Positions 54,410-64,000 of a DNA stretch of 64,000 nt are shown piece after piece. The notes beneath the pieces were generated by a model. That model saw only the letters and a program-made list of their open reading frames with translations. It searched no databases and was not told where the DNA came from. Made by a program: the position numbers and the translations under genes. Source of the stretch: Plumapathes pennacea (taxonomy: Eukaryota > Cnidaria > Anthozoa > Antipatharia > Myriopathidae); the NCBI GenBank assembly GCA_964036295.1, contig OZ038471.1:5578001-5642000 (forward strand). Reading direction: 5' to 3'. Position 1 is the first letter of the stretch; the number at the start of each line of letters is the position of its first letter.

Positions 54410-56639
54410 CTAAGTAGCACAGTATCTCAAATTACAGTTTGAAGGCTTCACAAGTTTGTACACAAAGTAAATCCCACAATTTCTCACTTGGATATTTACG
54501 TTCCAATGGCAGCAGTTCGTTGACCAGTGAAAGCACACCTGGCGAGACACGACGCCCTCCTCAACTGTGGGATTTACACCGTTCAACCAGCCCGTCGCGT
54601 GCGTGCTGCATTTGTTTTTTGGGACGCACGAAGTTGGCATTTTAGTTCCCGCTTCTCCCGTAAAACGGTACCAACCAGGTGTTAACGTACGCTGATCACA
54701 CAGTGCTCCAACATCTGCACCGACGTTGCGATTGGCATTTGAGAGGTTTTGGTAGTTGTTGCACTCCAGAGCTAAATTCGAAAGTCAATATACTCAAAGT
54801 CACGTTTTACGACACTATGAGATAACGGACTGATAACAAGGCAGAGTGCAAGTAATTATAGTATTCGTTGTTCTTCTCCAGCATAGCCTCGACGTCTCTC
54901 GGTTTTACTTTGAATCTTCGGCAATTCATTTTGTTACAAATGCGATCGCTTTACTGTGAAAGTTTCGAGGGTTTCTGATATATTCTTTTTGGCAAAATCG
55001 GCCATCTTCGCCGAGTAAAAGCATGTGTTATGCTAGTCTAATATCATCTAAGATGCACCTTTACAGGTAACCTTACTTTCCGCCAATACATCAAAACGTT
55101 CAGGAAACCTTCCCTTCATTTGGTTTACAAACGATGAATGTATCATACTTACCAGGATGTAGCTCGCATCTGGAACCTTTGAATCCAGCTGTACAGTAGC
55201 AGTTAAAGGAATTCACACCATCAGTGCAGGTCCCTCCATTAAGGCATGGTTGATTAGCACAGTCATCGATATCTAAATGGAATATATAATAAACCAATTC
55301 CCGAGGACGTTCGTGCGAAAATATTTCGACGATCAAAAACCTCTTAGCTTCTAACTTCCTGAATTGATTGCTAGTTGATAATTCAAGGACCACGTACCAG
55401 AATTTCAGCGTCTAAAAGAATCAGTTGCCAACAGTCTCTTTTTCAGAAGAAAAGTTTCATTGGAAGACCATGGCAGTTCTCTGTAATATCTACTTATAAT
55501 AATCAACTATCTACTTATAATAAGCAAAAATCACCATGAATGGAGGATTCAAGCTCTGAGATATATTTTTTGAAGCCATTTTACAACAGTGCCATACGTT
55601 GTGCTAGATATTTTTCAATTTTGAGTCAATCCTTTTTATCATTGACTTTTCGCGGAATTCAAGAATGGCCTTCAGTTGATGTCTACCTCCAAACTTTTCA
55701 GAGTTGCAAAAAACTACCTAAAGTTCTCAAAAGTTATAATCTTCTAAGGATATTACTAACAGCTAAGACCTCAAACACTTCCGTCGATTCCGTCGGTACT
55801 CACCTTTTTCGCAGTGGGCGCCCGTATAGCCCGGCTGACATGAACACGTGTACTGACCACTCCCTCGATAATTACACGCTCCTCCGTTTTGACAAGGATT
55901 TCCAGTGCACTCTACTACGACTGAAATCGAGACGGGGAGAAAATATAAGCTGGAGACGAAAGACAAAAGGTAGCGCAGACAGAGACGAAAACAATGAAGA
56001 TATGGGCAGGGTTATATATTGAAAGCAAGTTCCATTACTTTCAAGACATTTTCTCGAATGCATACTAGGCTACGTCGCTTGTTAAAGATGAGTATACTAT
56101 CCCAGAATTATAGTGAATGATGTGCACGCCTTGAGGTCGGCTAATAGATATTCGGCCTCTATGAAGACACGGGCAGAGTTGTATATTGCAAGCAAATTCC
56201 ATTACTTCAAGACATTTTTTTTCTAATGCATACTAGGCTGTGCTACTTGGTAAAGATGAGTATACTATCCCAGAATTATGGTGGAATAATGAACACGCCT
56301 TGAGTTCGGCTAATACATATTTGGTCTCTTTCAAATGGACTTCACGCAACGAGTTAATTACAGCTTCAAAAGCATATGCGTCAAATATACCTATTTGTGT
56401 GCGTAGAAGGTTGATAAGAAGGAATTAACATGAAATATTTCACCCATTTGAACTGGTTTAGATGTTGCATTTCTTCCTCACCTCCAGTAGTCATGTTGCA
56501 GTACACATTCTTTGCCATTTCCTGATCAGAAAGAGCGAGCCAGTATCTTCCACTCGGAGCTTCATTGTCACTCTTCCTAATTTCTTGACAAGAAAGCGCG
56601 GGAACTTTCTGAGAGGATCCAAGTTGGACTAACAAAATT

Positions 56640-56670
<31 letters not shown>

Positions 56671-57273
56671 AACAACAACACTATATCAACAAATAGACGA
56701 TCTTGATACAATTTGTAGTTCAGATGTTATCTTTAGTGGCAGCTTGTCTGTTTAGGCTGCCCCGCTTAAATGGTGAGAAAGTTACCTCAGGAAGACCCGA
56801 AGTGGCACCCTGTGTGTTAACCTGGGCGCGCCAACTATTCAAACATTGCTATAAATCGAGAATCAGTTTCATGAGTAACAGACAACTTGTTATTGAGGTG
56901 GGAGGGGGGAGGGGGGGGGGGGGGGGGGGAGAGTAGGTTGGACAGGGAGACTCTGGTGGCCCCTTCATGTAACATAATTATGGTTACCTCGAAAAGGATT
57001 TGAAAAGTAGAACGCGTCTTCTGTCTTAACGAAGTCCCCAGGATTCACCGCATCTGTTCGGTTGTTCAGTTCACAGATTCTATTGCCCCTGTGAAAGTTA
57101 ATGCTTTGACACAACTGCTCGTTCCTACACTGTTGATAACACGTCATCATGTCTTCGGCCGCGAATGATCTGTACGAGTGTCTTGTCAGAGCAGATCCTT
57201 TAACACTCGATGTGCACGATAGATGCACCGGGGCCAGATGTAGCAGAGTTAGGTAAACTAACAAGATCATCAT
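54410..57273 (-). CDS. G7: PAN-fibrinogen fragment-EGF-EGF-D8C protein
   Basis: Exons in transcript order: 57297-56988 (ATG at 57273; leader and PAN), 56628-56482 (fibrinogen-type fragment), 55914-55804 (EGF), 55272-55153 (EGF) and 54771-54410 (D8C). The coding sum is 1026 nt, 341 aa. The 5' exons are close to those of G6, while the D8C exon is closer to that of G1 ([16 protein letters not shown]), so this gene looks like a recombinant between the two classes. The leader [19 protein letters not shown] is a strong signal peptide. Near this gene the poly-G and TTC tracts are expanded. It is the right-most member and is fully open. Confidence 0.8.
56482..56628 (-). CDS. G7 fibrinogen-type N-terminal fragment exon
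   Basis: As in G6 ([27 protein letters not shown]), with one Lys to Arg and one Asn to Lys change. Both boundaries are phase 1. The remainder of a fibrinogen-like fold is absent. Confidence 0.75.
56890..56930. repeat. Poly-G tract in a G7 intron
   Basis: G runs interrupted by single A; an expanded counterpart of 50642-50660. It could form G-quadruplex DNA. Confidence 0.85.
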
Positions 57274-57297
57274 AAAACTGTTGAGGGGAATGGTGTT

Positions 57298-59160
57298 CTG
57301 AAAATAAAGATAATCTAGATATTAGGGCAAGTTAAATTTTACTAACATTGAAGTGTTTTAATCTTCCTTTCCTTTTTCTTTTTTAATATCTCAGTAATTT
57401 GAATTTTAGTTTTGAATCTGAGCTAGCAATTCTTTTCCTTCTTCACCTCCTACTCTTCTTCTTCTTCTTCTTCTTCTTCTTCTTCTTCTTCTTCTTCTTC
57501 TTCTTCTTCTTCTTCTTCTTCTTCTAGTTTCCAACAGTCCGTTTCTACTTTTCTTTTTATCTCTGTCAATAGCTTGGGTATACCGGTATCTTCTTCCCTC
57601 GACTTTAATCTTTTTCATTATCATAGGTTTTCGTGTAATGTTACCTTCAAGTGTAAGTGTTTACCGAGCCTCGGAGCCAAGGAAAATAGGAACGCTTGAT
57701 TTTTAATCAAGACAAGGAACCAATCTGCCATATAATAGCCTACACGAACCTATATAATGTTTATTTGCTTGCTGGCAGTTGACACTGTCTGTACTTTATA
57801 AAATCCGTTTCCAGCAAAGAACCCATTTATACATCTCAGTCATTAAATTGTCGACAGTACTAAACCCGCAGAACCACAGACTTCGCGTTCAACTATACTA
57901 TAGCCAGGTGCCCGAAATAATGATGATGATAATAACGAAAATAATTAAGCCTAGGCTTTTCTGTATGACCAACGAGGTTAGTTGCTTTGTCTCACCGTGA
58001 TTTGTTACATTTGGTCCGTGTTTTGTGATCGTCGGTAGAGCGTTGGTTATCTTGCAGCCTGCGATATTCAAATCTCAATATTAATATTGCATTGTACGTG
58101 CAAACTTGTTAAAACCCTCTGCGTAATTAGTTGTAACTGTGTCGATTTCGCTATGGAAATTATAGACGGTGCCGAAACGAATATTAAACACGGCAAAAAA
58201 ATAGACTAATCACAGGTCTACAAATAGGAAAATGTTATTTTTCAAGGTGTCAAAATCAGTCGCCTCTCATCGAATCCCTGTGCAAGTAGCTGATTGAAGT
58301 TGATTTTATTTAAAACAGCTAACTGACGGAACCTCTTAAAATGACAGAAATATGGCAAACCAGCTGGCTTGTAATTCAGGTCCTGTATGCGTTAAAATTG
58401 TTTGAAAACAAATCTCACTCTGGTTGAAATTGACTTCTCCAGTATTTTATCGGAGACTGCACCCGCGGGTGGTAAAAGCGGATGAATCCCTCGATAATAT
58501 TTTCTCTGAAAAACGACAACAAAAAAACGAATAATGATTGCCTTTCAAAAGCACAAAATGTTTGTTTCGATGCTGTGCTTCAAATATAAATGTTTAAAAA
58601 CACAATTCTGTTTTCGACCGTATATGCCTGTGTAGCAGTAGTATAGTATTGAATTCATTCATTTAGTATAATTTTTCTGGCATATTTCCAATTTTAATTT
58701 TTCACTGGGAATAAATCTTTCTTGTTTACCCAAGTTATCTACCGTAGAGCATTTAGTTTATCAAACATAGCTAAGGAAATTAAATTCAACAGTGCTTGAT
58801 ATCCGTTCAGAGTTCGTATTCTAACATTGTTTTCCCCCTTATCTGGGCATTGCCTGTAAGCAAAAGTGCGTTTTCTTTTTTCAGTACTATTTCAGGCTGA
58901 GACGACGTGACTGTAATTTTGGATCTGCCGTCAGAAAACAATAAATTTTTAAAAACTAATTTTGTTTTTCGACGGAAGACGGAGAAAGGCAGGTGCGACA
59001 CTTTAAATAAGTTGTGAGAGAAATGAACAATATGTTGGATAAAATGTATCGGGAATTTTTAGTAATAATAAAAGTCTAAAAGACTCCTTACTTCAGAATT
59101 GAGCAACAGAGAAATGATATTTTAACCTGTCCTTCGCAAGCTCAAAATGCAGATTTTTTC
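57298..59160. other. Upstream region of G7
   Basis: Shared with 51028-52880. It contains the TTC repeat but no recognised gene. It is the right edge of array homology. Confidence 0.5.
57455..57525. repeat. (TTC)n / (GAA)n triplet repeat upstream of G7
   Basis: About 23 uninterrupted TTC units. The G6 counterpart at about 51188-51201 has roughly five. A polypurine-polypyrimidine tract of this kind can adopt triplex DNA. Confidence 0.9.
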
Positions 59161-59530
59161 AACCTTTTATTAAGCCGGCTGTCAAAGCCACTGGTATCCT
59201 GCATACTGGGCGTGATAGCTGATGAGGGTGAGGTCTTTCTAGGAATATAAGTTGACGTTTTTGCAACATACCGTAAATGCTCCGTAAGCTCCCTTCTCTA
59301 ATAAGCTCTCCCCCCTCTCTCTTTGTAGTAAACGTACCCCCTCCCCGCATCCCTGCGGATTCATTCTTGAGTCAATTCCCACATCTAACTCACATAGTAT
59401 TTTTTTTTTTTTTTTTTTTTTTTTACTAAGTATAGTACTTCTTGTCGTTATTTTCATCACCGAGGCGACACAGAGGCTGTAAGAAACATTTCAACCAATC
59501 AGAATCCAAAATAGTATGTGTTTGTCTCTC
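59161..59530. other. Array/right-flank junction with low-complexity sequence
   Basis: Contains a purine/pyrimidine-biased stretch with AAGCTCCCTTCTCTAATAAG-like repeats at about 59285-59345 and a run of about 24 T at 59401-59424. Looks like degraded repeats. No gene seen. Confidence 0.5.
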
Positions 59531-59599
59531 CAGACCTAAGTCAAAGTGCTCTTAACTATTTGGGAAGAACTTTGAGAATAATATGAGGACTTTTTTCAA

Positions 59600-59908
59600 C
59601 TATCATCCGAGGAGGGACTGGAGACTGTCTTTTTCCAAACCTCGTCTCCACGTAGCTTACTTTTTCCCAGGCTCTCTCGACAAAATGGCGGCCTTGTTCG
59701 TTATGAAACAGTATGAATTGAAGGCCAAGATATCGCCGAAAATCTGCTTTGTTATGCGACAATCATGACCAGAGAGTAGAAATAACCGGTAGTATACTTT
59801 GGGGAAAGTGTCATGCTGTCGACAGTGCCTGAAACAAAGAGGGCGACCATGCTGATCGAAAAGTATCGTCGCAAATCCATCAAACCAGCATTGCAGGAAT
59901 GAACTAAG
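59600..59908 (+). promoter_or_regulatory. Candidate promoter/first exon (copy 1) with YY1-like motif and splice donor
   Basis: The region contains CAAAATGGCGGCC at 59681-59693, which resembles the YY1-type core promoter element. It ends with GGAATGAACTAAG|GTGAGT, a good splice donor at 59909. A related sequence with the same order of blocks (GACTGGAGACT, CCAGGCTCTC, TCGCAAAT-CAT, TTGCAGGAATGA, AAGGTGAGTTGT) lies at 63493-63745. This pattern fits a duplicated 5' untranslated first exon of a plus-strand gene. The downstream coding part is not identified in the window, so the call is tentative. Confidence 0.4.
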
Positions 59909-60077
59909 GTGAGTTGTACGTTGTTTGACGTATTCTCTGATCACCCTTGGTAAATGTGATCTATTGCAAATCCTGCATGTTATACGTAGAGTTACATACA
60001 GTACATGTACATAGTAGTAGTAGTTATAGTAGCTCGTGTAGTAAGAGTTTGTTTGACTGAACAGGAAATTAGTACAG

Positions 60078-60226
60078 GTAATCGCATGATTTCGAGTGCA
60101 ATTTGGAATAAATGAGCACAAGTAAATTTTTCAAAGACCACAAATTTGCACGAGTGCAATTTGTGGTCTGTGAAAAATTACGAGTGCTCATTTATTCCAA
60201 AATTGCACGAGAAATCATGTGATTAC
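60078..60226. mobile_element. Palindromic MITE
   Basis: The left half starts GTAATCGCATGATTTCGAGT and the right half ends with its inverted, slightly diverged copy (AAATCATGTGATTAC). The arms are about 73 bp around a GCAC/GAGT centre. No coding capacity. Confidence 0.75.
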
Positions 60227-60523
60227 TTGTTAATAACATGCATACAATAATTTACGTCACGCAATCTTTTTTCAATTTCGTTACAATTCACCAGTGTCTC
60301 TCAAGAACTTTATTTTCTCGAAAACAGAATCGGAATCGTCCTGAGGAATAAAAACACGCTTTCTGTTTTGTTTGGCTTTGCAATTTAACATGCGCCAGCT
60401 GTCACAATTTTAATTTCAAATTTCTGCACTCTTAATTTCACATTTTTGCACTGTTTGGGATAAATTGACGTGCACTCAGCCAATCAGAATGCAGAAATTA
60501 TTGTAAGCATGTTATTAAGTAAG
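60225..60523. mobile_element. TIR MITE adjacent to the palindrome
   Basis: ACTTGTTAATAACATGCATA at the left and its inverted, slightly diverged counterpart ending at 60523 form inverted ends of about 29 bp. The interior is AT-rich with no frame. It abuts the palindrome at 60078-60226, so both may be parts of one larger element. Confidence 0.6.
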
Positions 60524-61680
60524 TAATAAGTTTATTTGACTTGAGGTACAAGCTATTTACACAGATTAGGGCCAAGAGGGCCTAGTACAAGAGACATATT
60601 GACTGATAACAATATTGGAAATATATGTAATAGAGAAGTGAGAAAATATAATGTATACATAACTAAATTACAGAATGATTTACATAGTGTTTGAGTACGG
60701 AACATCGCTAGTAGCATGAACTAATCAAGAGGATGCCCCAAAAATTTAAACAAGTGAGGCCAAACAGGCCACATACATGAATTAAAACTAGGAGTTCCAT
60801 AATGAAAGTGAAATGCTGCCTGTTCACACGCACTGATACAAAATCTCATTGCTGTGTTTTCCATACTTTGTCCATTCACACACACTAAATGGTAGAATGC
60901 AATTATGCAATAAAATTGTAGTTTGAGACCACATCGGGTCAGTTAGCTCAAAGTCAACCGAGTAGACACTTGAGCTATAGGCTTTTTTGTAGCTGAATCG
61001 ACCACAACATTTCCACGACATTCCAGTTGCCTTGACAGTGAGCAAGAACACTTCGATGCAAACATGGTCATAGTTCCACTCAAACAGTTTGTGCATTCTT
61101 CAACAGATCGAGCATATGTGCAATGTGAGTCACAAAAGCATGTAAATGAGCAGTATGACAATTACAGAGTGGATTTTATTCAACTCACATGATCATGACA
61201 ATGGTCTCTATTGAGTACCAACCCAATTAGTTTGTCAAAGCTAACTAATTAACAATATTATTTGCTGAAGTGGAGGTGAATAGCAGTGGCTATTTACTGA
61301 ACTGCTTCAAACACATGTCAATCTTAACATGGAGAGGTCAATTTTAACATGGAGGGAAAGAAATCACTTGAAAGGGGAATTATTTCCCGGTTTTAACCAA
61401 TCAGAGACCATAAATTTCATGCCGGGCTGACCAAGTAATCATATCCCGATAATAGCCAATCAGGGATAAGCTGTGAGTAATCATACCACGCGCGAGGTAT
61501 CATTACTTAGTCATGACGCCATATGTTTGCGAGATATAATCCATATCTTGCTTTGTAACATAGAGAATGCCGTGATGTTTCAAATCACCAAACTGGAAAA
61601 CGATTGTAACCAATTTCCCGTGAAGAAAGAAATCTCCCTCTCATTAGGTAAATATGTATCCGACCTACCCGAGGCAAGGA
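60524..61680. other. Right-flank non-coding sequence
   Basis: Begins with sequence resembling a retroelement 3' tail (GGGCCAAGAGGGCCTAGTAC, then AGGCCAAACAGGCCACATAC about 150 bp later). Open frames here are short and unsupported. No gene recognised. Confidence 0.45.
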
Positions 61681-61689
61681 AGGGGTATA

Positions 61690-62362
61690 CTCCATTACAC
61701 TTCCACCGTGGTTTCGCAAAGAATACCCACATCTAGTGAGCAACTTAAAACGCAACACAAATCTTCTTGTTACTCCATTTGATCTTCATGCGACGCTGCA
61801 ACACATTATCTCGTACCCTGAACTCCCCCAATATATGAAGTGGGGCAGAAGCTTCTTTGACGTCATACCAGAATCACGTGACTGCAGTACAGCTGTTGTA
61901 CCTGAGCACTACTGCCCATGCGTGCGCTGGCAACCTGTAGATAAAGACCACTGATCAATCAGGCAGTCGGCTCAAACCGTGGTAACCCATATAAACTCAT
62001 TGACGTCATCAGATGCCGACGGCGTAAAGTTGTGCGCTCGTTTGGAACTTGCGGAAGTTACTAGCGGCTATCAGAAAATACCCAACGTTAACATGCTGCA
62101 ATTTATACGCGCCGCCGATCGACACAGAGTGGAAAAGTTTGCTGATGGTCCGGTGCCTATTGTGGACTGTATGTATCAAGTTCAGCTTCGTACTGTTCCC
62201 GGGAATGCGGTGTTTGAAGTATCGGTCACCCACGTCAAAGATAAATTTAAAGTGGTTGGCGAACTGAGCAGGATTAATCTTTATGGAGATCAACCGAAGT
62301 GCATCATCGACAAGAAACCATTTTTGAGGAAATACTGCTTCTGTAAAAATTTTCAACAGTGA
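61690..62362 (+). pseudogene. DUF229-family gene fragment, frameshifted
   Basis: The translated blocks are FRKEYPHLVSNLKRN, NLLVTPFDLHATLQHI, GRSFFDVIPESRDC and VVPEHYCPCVRW, then a longer C-terminal part ending KYCFCKNFQQ and a stop. The TPFDLHATL...SFFDVIP..RDC..A.VPEHYC order is diagnostic of the C-terminal half of DUF229 (PF02995), a family related to sulfatase-like hydrolases. A one-base shift at about 61708 separates the upstream frame, and a TGA at about 61952 interrupts the main one. No introns are seen in this piece, so it is either a decayed terminal exon or a retrocopy. The catalytic N-terminal half is absent. Confidence 0.75.
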
Positions 62363-62669
62363 AAATGACAATCTATGATTCATATTTGTCACGTGTTTAT
62401 GCCTCATCTGTCGTTGAAAATTTCAGTGCAAAGACCGGCTCTGTTTTGAACTCAGTCAGTAGCTAGCTTTTTCAGCACCGGGTCCGTGAAACTTTGGAAA
62501 AATGTTTCTAATGCATAGGACTTGTGCGTCTTATTTATGTTATTTGGATTTGTGGAAGTCATTCCTGTGTAATTTTATTAACTCGCTCTCACCGCAAGCA
62601 CAAGGTCCTTATTTGACTGTAAAAACAGTATATCTATGCAAGCGCAAGCAAAACGATCACAATACTTTA

Positions 62670-63056
62670 GGCCCGGTTCAGACGCCGCTCCTGACATGCG
62701 CCGAACCTAATAGTAATAGATTCGACCCTGGTTCGACATAGGAGCGACTGTTGATTCAAACGGCGAACTTTTCCTGCCGCACAAAATACACAATAGTGCT
62801 TATGTTTAAGGATACATGTTTTTAATTCAAAATAATTTAAAATAATCCATGATATAGGTACGGCACATGTGAAGAGCGGCATCTGAATCAACGTCGCTCC
62901 CAGGTCGGATTATGCGACAGCGTCAGTCGAACCTAATACCGCTGCCGTACCTAATTCAAATATGCCGAACCTAATTGATTCAGACGCCGCTCTTCTGCCG
63001 TACTTAATTCAAGCATTAGGTTCGGCGCATGTCAGGAGCGGCGTCTGAACCGGGCC
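62670..63056. mobile_element. PIF/Harbinger-like MITE with about 40-bp TIRs
   Basis: The ends start GGCCCGGTTCAGACGCCGCT and match as inverted repeats for about 42 bp. TTA flanks both sides (62667-62669 and 63057-63059), the 3-bp duplication typical of PIF/Harbinger. The interior repeats pieces of the ends (GAACCTAAT, GCCGTACCTAATTC). No coding capacity. Confidence 0.8.
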
Positions 63057-63059
63057 TTA

Positions 63060-63088
63060 GAGCCGTTTTCGCATGACCGTCGAAAATA
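63060..63088. repeat. Solo end of the GAGCCGTTTTCG-type MITE
   Basis: GAGCCGTTTTCGCATGACCG matches the terminal repeat of the element at 5629-5924 with one or two changes, directly next to the Harbinger-like MITE. No partner end was seen nearby. Confidence 0.5.
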
Positions 63089-63492
63089 ATGATGTGATTG
63101 TTTTGGTTCTGCTAGCGATTGCGTCGAGTCTGTTTTTAGGGTGAAATAAGGTCTTTTGTGCTTGTCCTTATACTTGTGTTTGTCTATATTAAAAACTTTT
63201 TATTCTGATATTCTGACAGTGCTTGGCGGGATAGCAAGAACAACTGCCATAAAGAGCCCAGTCTATTGCCTTGTAACGAGGATTTCTCTGCAAAAATTCG
63301 TAGGTCTAACCTGAAAATCGCTTTGCAGAGTATTTAAATGGAAAAAATGTGAATGATGTGGTTAGGTTTTTATTAAGCTATCCCCTACGGCTGTTTCAAA
63401 CTGCCAATGTCGCCATTCGGTTTCAGTCCACCTAAACGCGCTAACCGCTCGGTCAGTCAGCCTGGTGAGGAGGGAAAGAGGGACTGGAGACT

Positions 63493-63737
63493 AAACATCG
63501 CTTTTTTCCAGGCTCTCCCTGGGAAATCGGGCACAACTGAATCGACGGCCAATCTGCATGGTTAGCGACAATTACTACCAGGGAAAATAACCTCAAATAT
63601 ACTATGGGTGAAAGTGTGACACCACCGCCTTTGGGTGAAGCGAAAACACGAGCCTCTCATAAGGACAGACTCTGCTACAAACAGCGACAAAGGATCCTCG
63701 CAAATACATCATACCAATATAGTTTGCAGGAATGAAG
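63493..63737 (+). promoter_or_regulatory. Candidate promoter/first exon (copy 2) with splice donor
   Basis: Second copy of the unit at 59600-59908, ending TTGCAGGAATGAAG|GTGAGT (GT at 63738). The YY1-like motif is not conserved here. The gene it would belong to extends beyond the window or is not recognisable. Tentative. Confidence 0.35.
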
Positions 63738-64000
63738 GTGAGTTGTTGCTTCAGTGACATCTTCTTTATTCCTTATATTCTCTGTGCCCTGTGTTTGACC
63801 ACTCCTGGTAATGAAAGGGTTAAAGAGAACCTCTCACCGTAGATGCTTTACGCGCCCATGTTTATATTTCCATCCGGAGCTCGACTTTCCTGAGGCACCC
63901 ACGTTATTACTGATTGATCTGGCTGTCGCTGATTGCCGAATTTAATACACTCTCTGAGTTTGTGTTGATTTATTTCGCGATGAAACGTAGAAAAACATAG

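Larger units (their letters stand above)
52917..59160. repeat. Tandem segmental duplication, unit 4 (G7)
   Basis: Opens with the spacer landmark of the other units and closes where G6/G7 upstream homology stops (CTCAAAATGCAGATTTT at about 52880 and 59140). The G6 and G7 coding blocks are offset by about 6.27 kb at their 5' ends. Confidence 0.7.

Noticed and set aside
57406..57624. Arg-rich minus-strand frame with a long Arg run
   Set aside because: Produced by the TTC/GAA repeat; the G6 counterpart lacks it.
59657..60121. 154-codon minus-strand frame with Tyr-rich segment
   Set aside because: Crosses the palindrome and the candidate first exon, has a low-complexity TAGTAG-derived Tyr run, and shows no domain or splice support.

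Overview
The window reads as invertebrate nuclear DNA, most likely from an anthozoan cnidarian (a stony coral or sea anemone). It is AT-rich, has small phase-consistent exons in long introns, carries secreted EGF/PAN multidomain proteins, a ZMYM/hAT-type transposase, a Penelope-like retroelement and many palindromic MITEs. The phylum call is an inference from protein style; no species can be named. Nothing looks bacterial: there are no operons, ribosome binding sites, CRISPR arrays or recognisable RNA genes.

The core, about 3.1 to 59.2 kb, is a tandem array of seven related genes, all on the minus strand, called G1 to G7 here from left to right. Each encodes a probably secreted protein that begins with a signal peptide plus a PAN/apple domain and ends with a cysteine-rich D8C domain, the module known from uromodulin, GP2 and OIT3/LZP. 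No ZP domain follows the D8C. Between the two ends the cassettes differ. G1 is PAN-PAN-EGF-3xcbEGF-EGF-EGF-D8C. G3 is the same with six cbEGFs. G5 is PAN-4xcbEGF-D8C. G2 and G4 are PAN-EGF-D8C. G6 and G7 are PAN-fibrinogen-type fragment-EGF-EGF-D8C. Most internal exons begin and end in phase 1, so cassettes can be lost or multiplied without breaking the frame. The spliced models close exactly for G1 (545 aa), G4 (277 aa), G5 (395 aa), G6 (343 aa) and G7 (341 aa). G2 has a 1-nt deletion, and G3 has a wrecked 5' end.

The array is built from large duplications: about 3108-18680 (G1+G2), 18681-38197 (G3+G4), 38198-52916 (G5+G6) and 52917-59160 (G7). An eighth copy is implied at the left edge (1-1630), but its first coding exons have been replaced by a 5'-truncated Penelope-like element (1631-2680). 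Comparing the copies exposes later events. A 3.7-kb hAT element sits in the last intron of G4 and carries its own nested insertion. A 162-bp perfect palindrome made from Penelope-like terminal sequence is flanked by a 12-bp target duplication. Several MITEs are present in some copies and absent in others, and TAA, TTC and G tracts have expanded in single copies.

Right of 59.2 kb the array ends. That region has two related plus-strand sequences that look like promoter/first-exon units with good splice donors (near 59.6 and 63.6 kb), palindromic and TIR-bounded MITEs, and a decayed fragment of a DUF229-family gene. The genes in the array probably make alternative versions of one extracellular adhesive or recognition protein; that function is inferred from domain content only.
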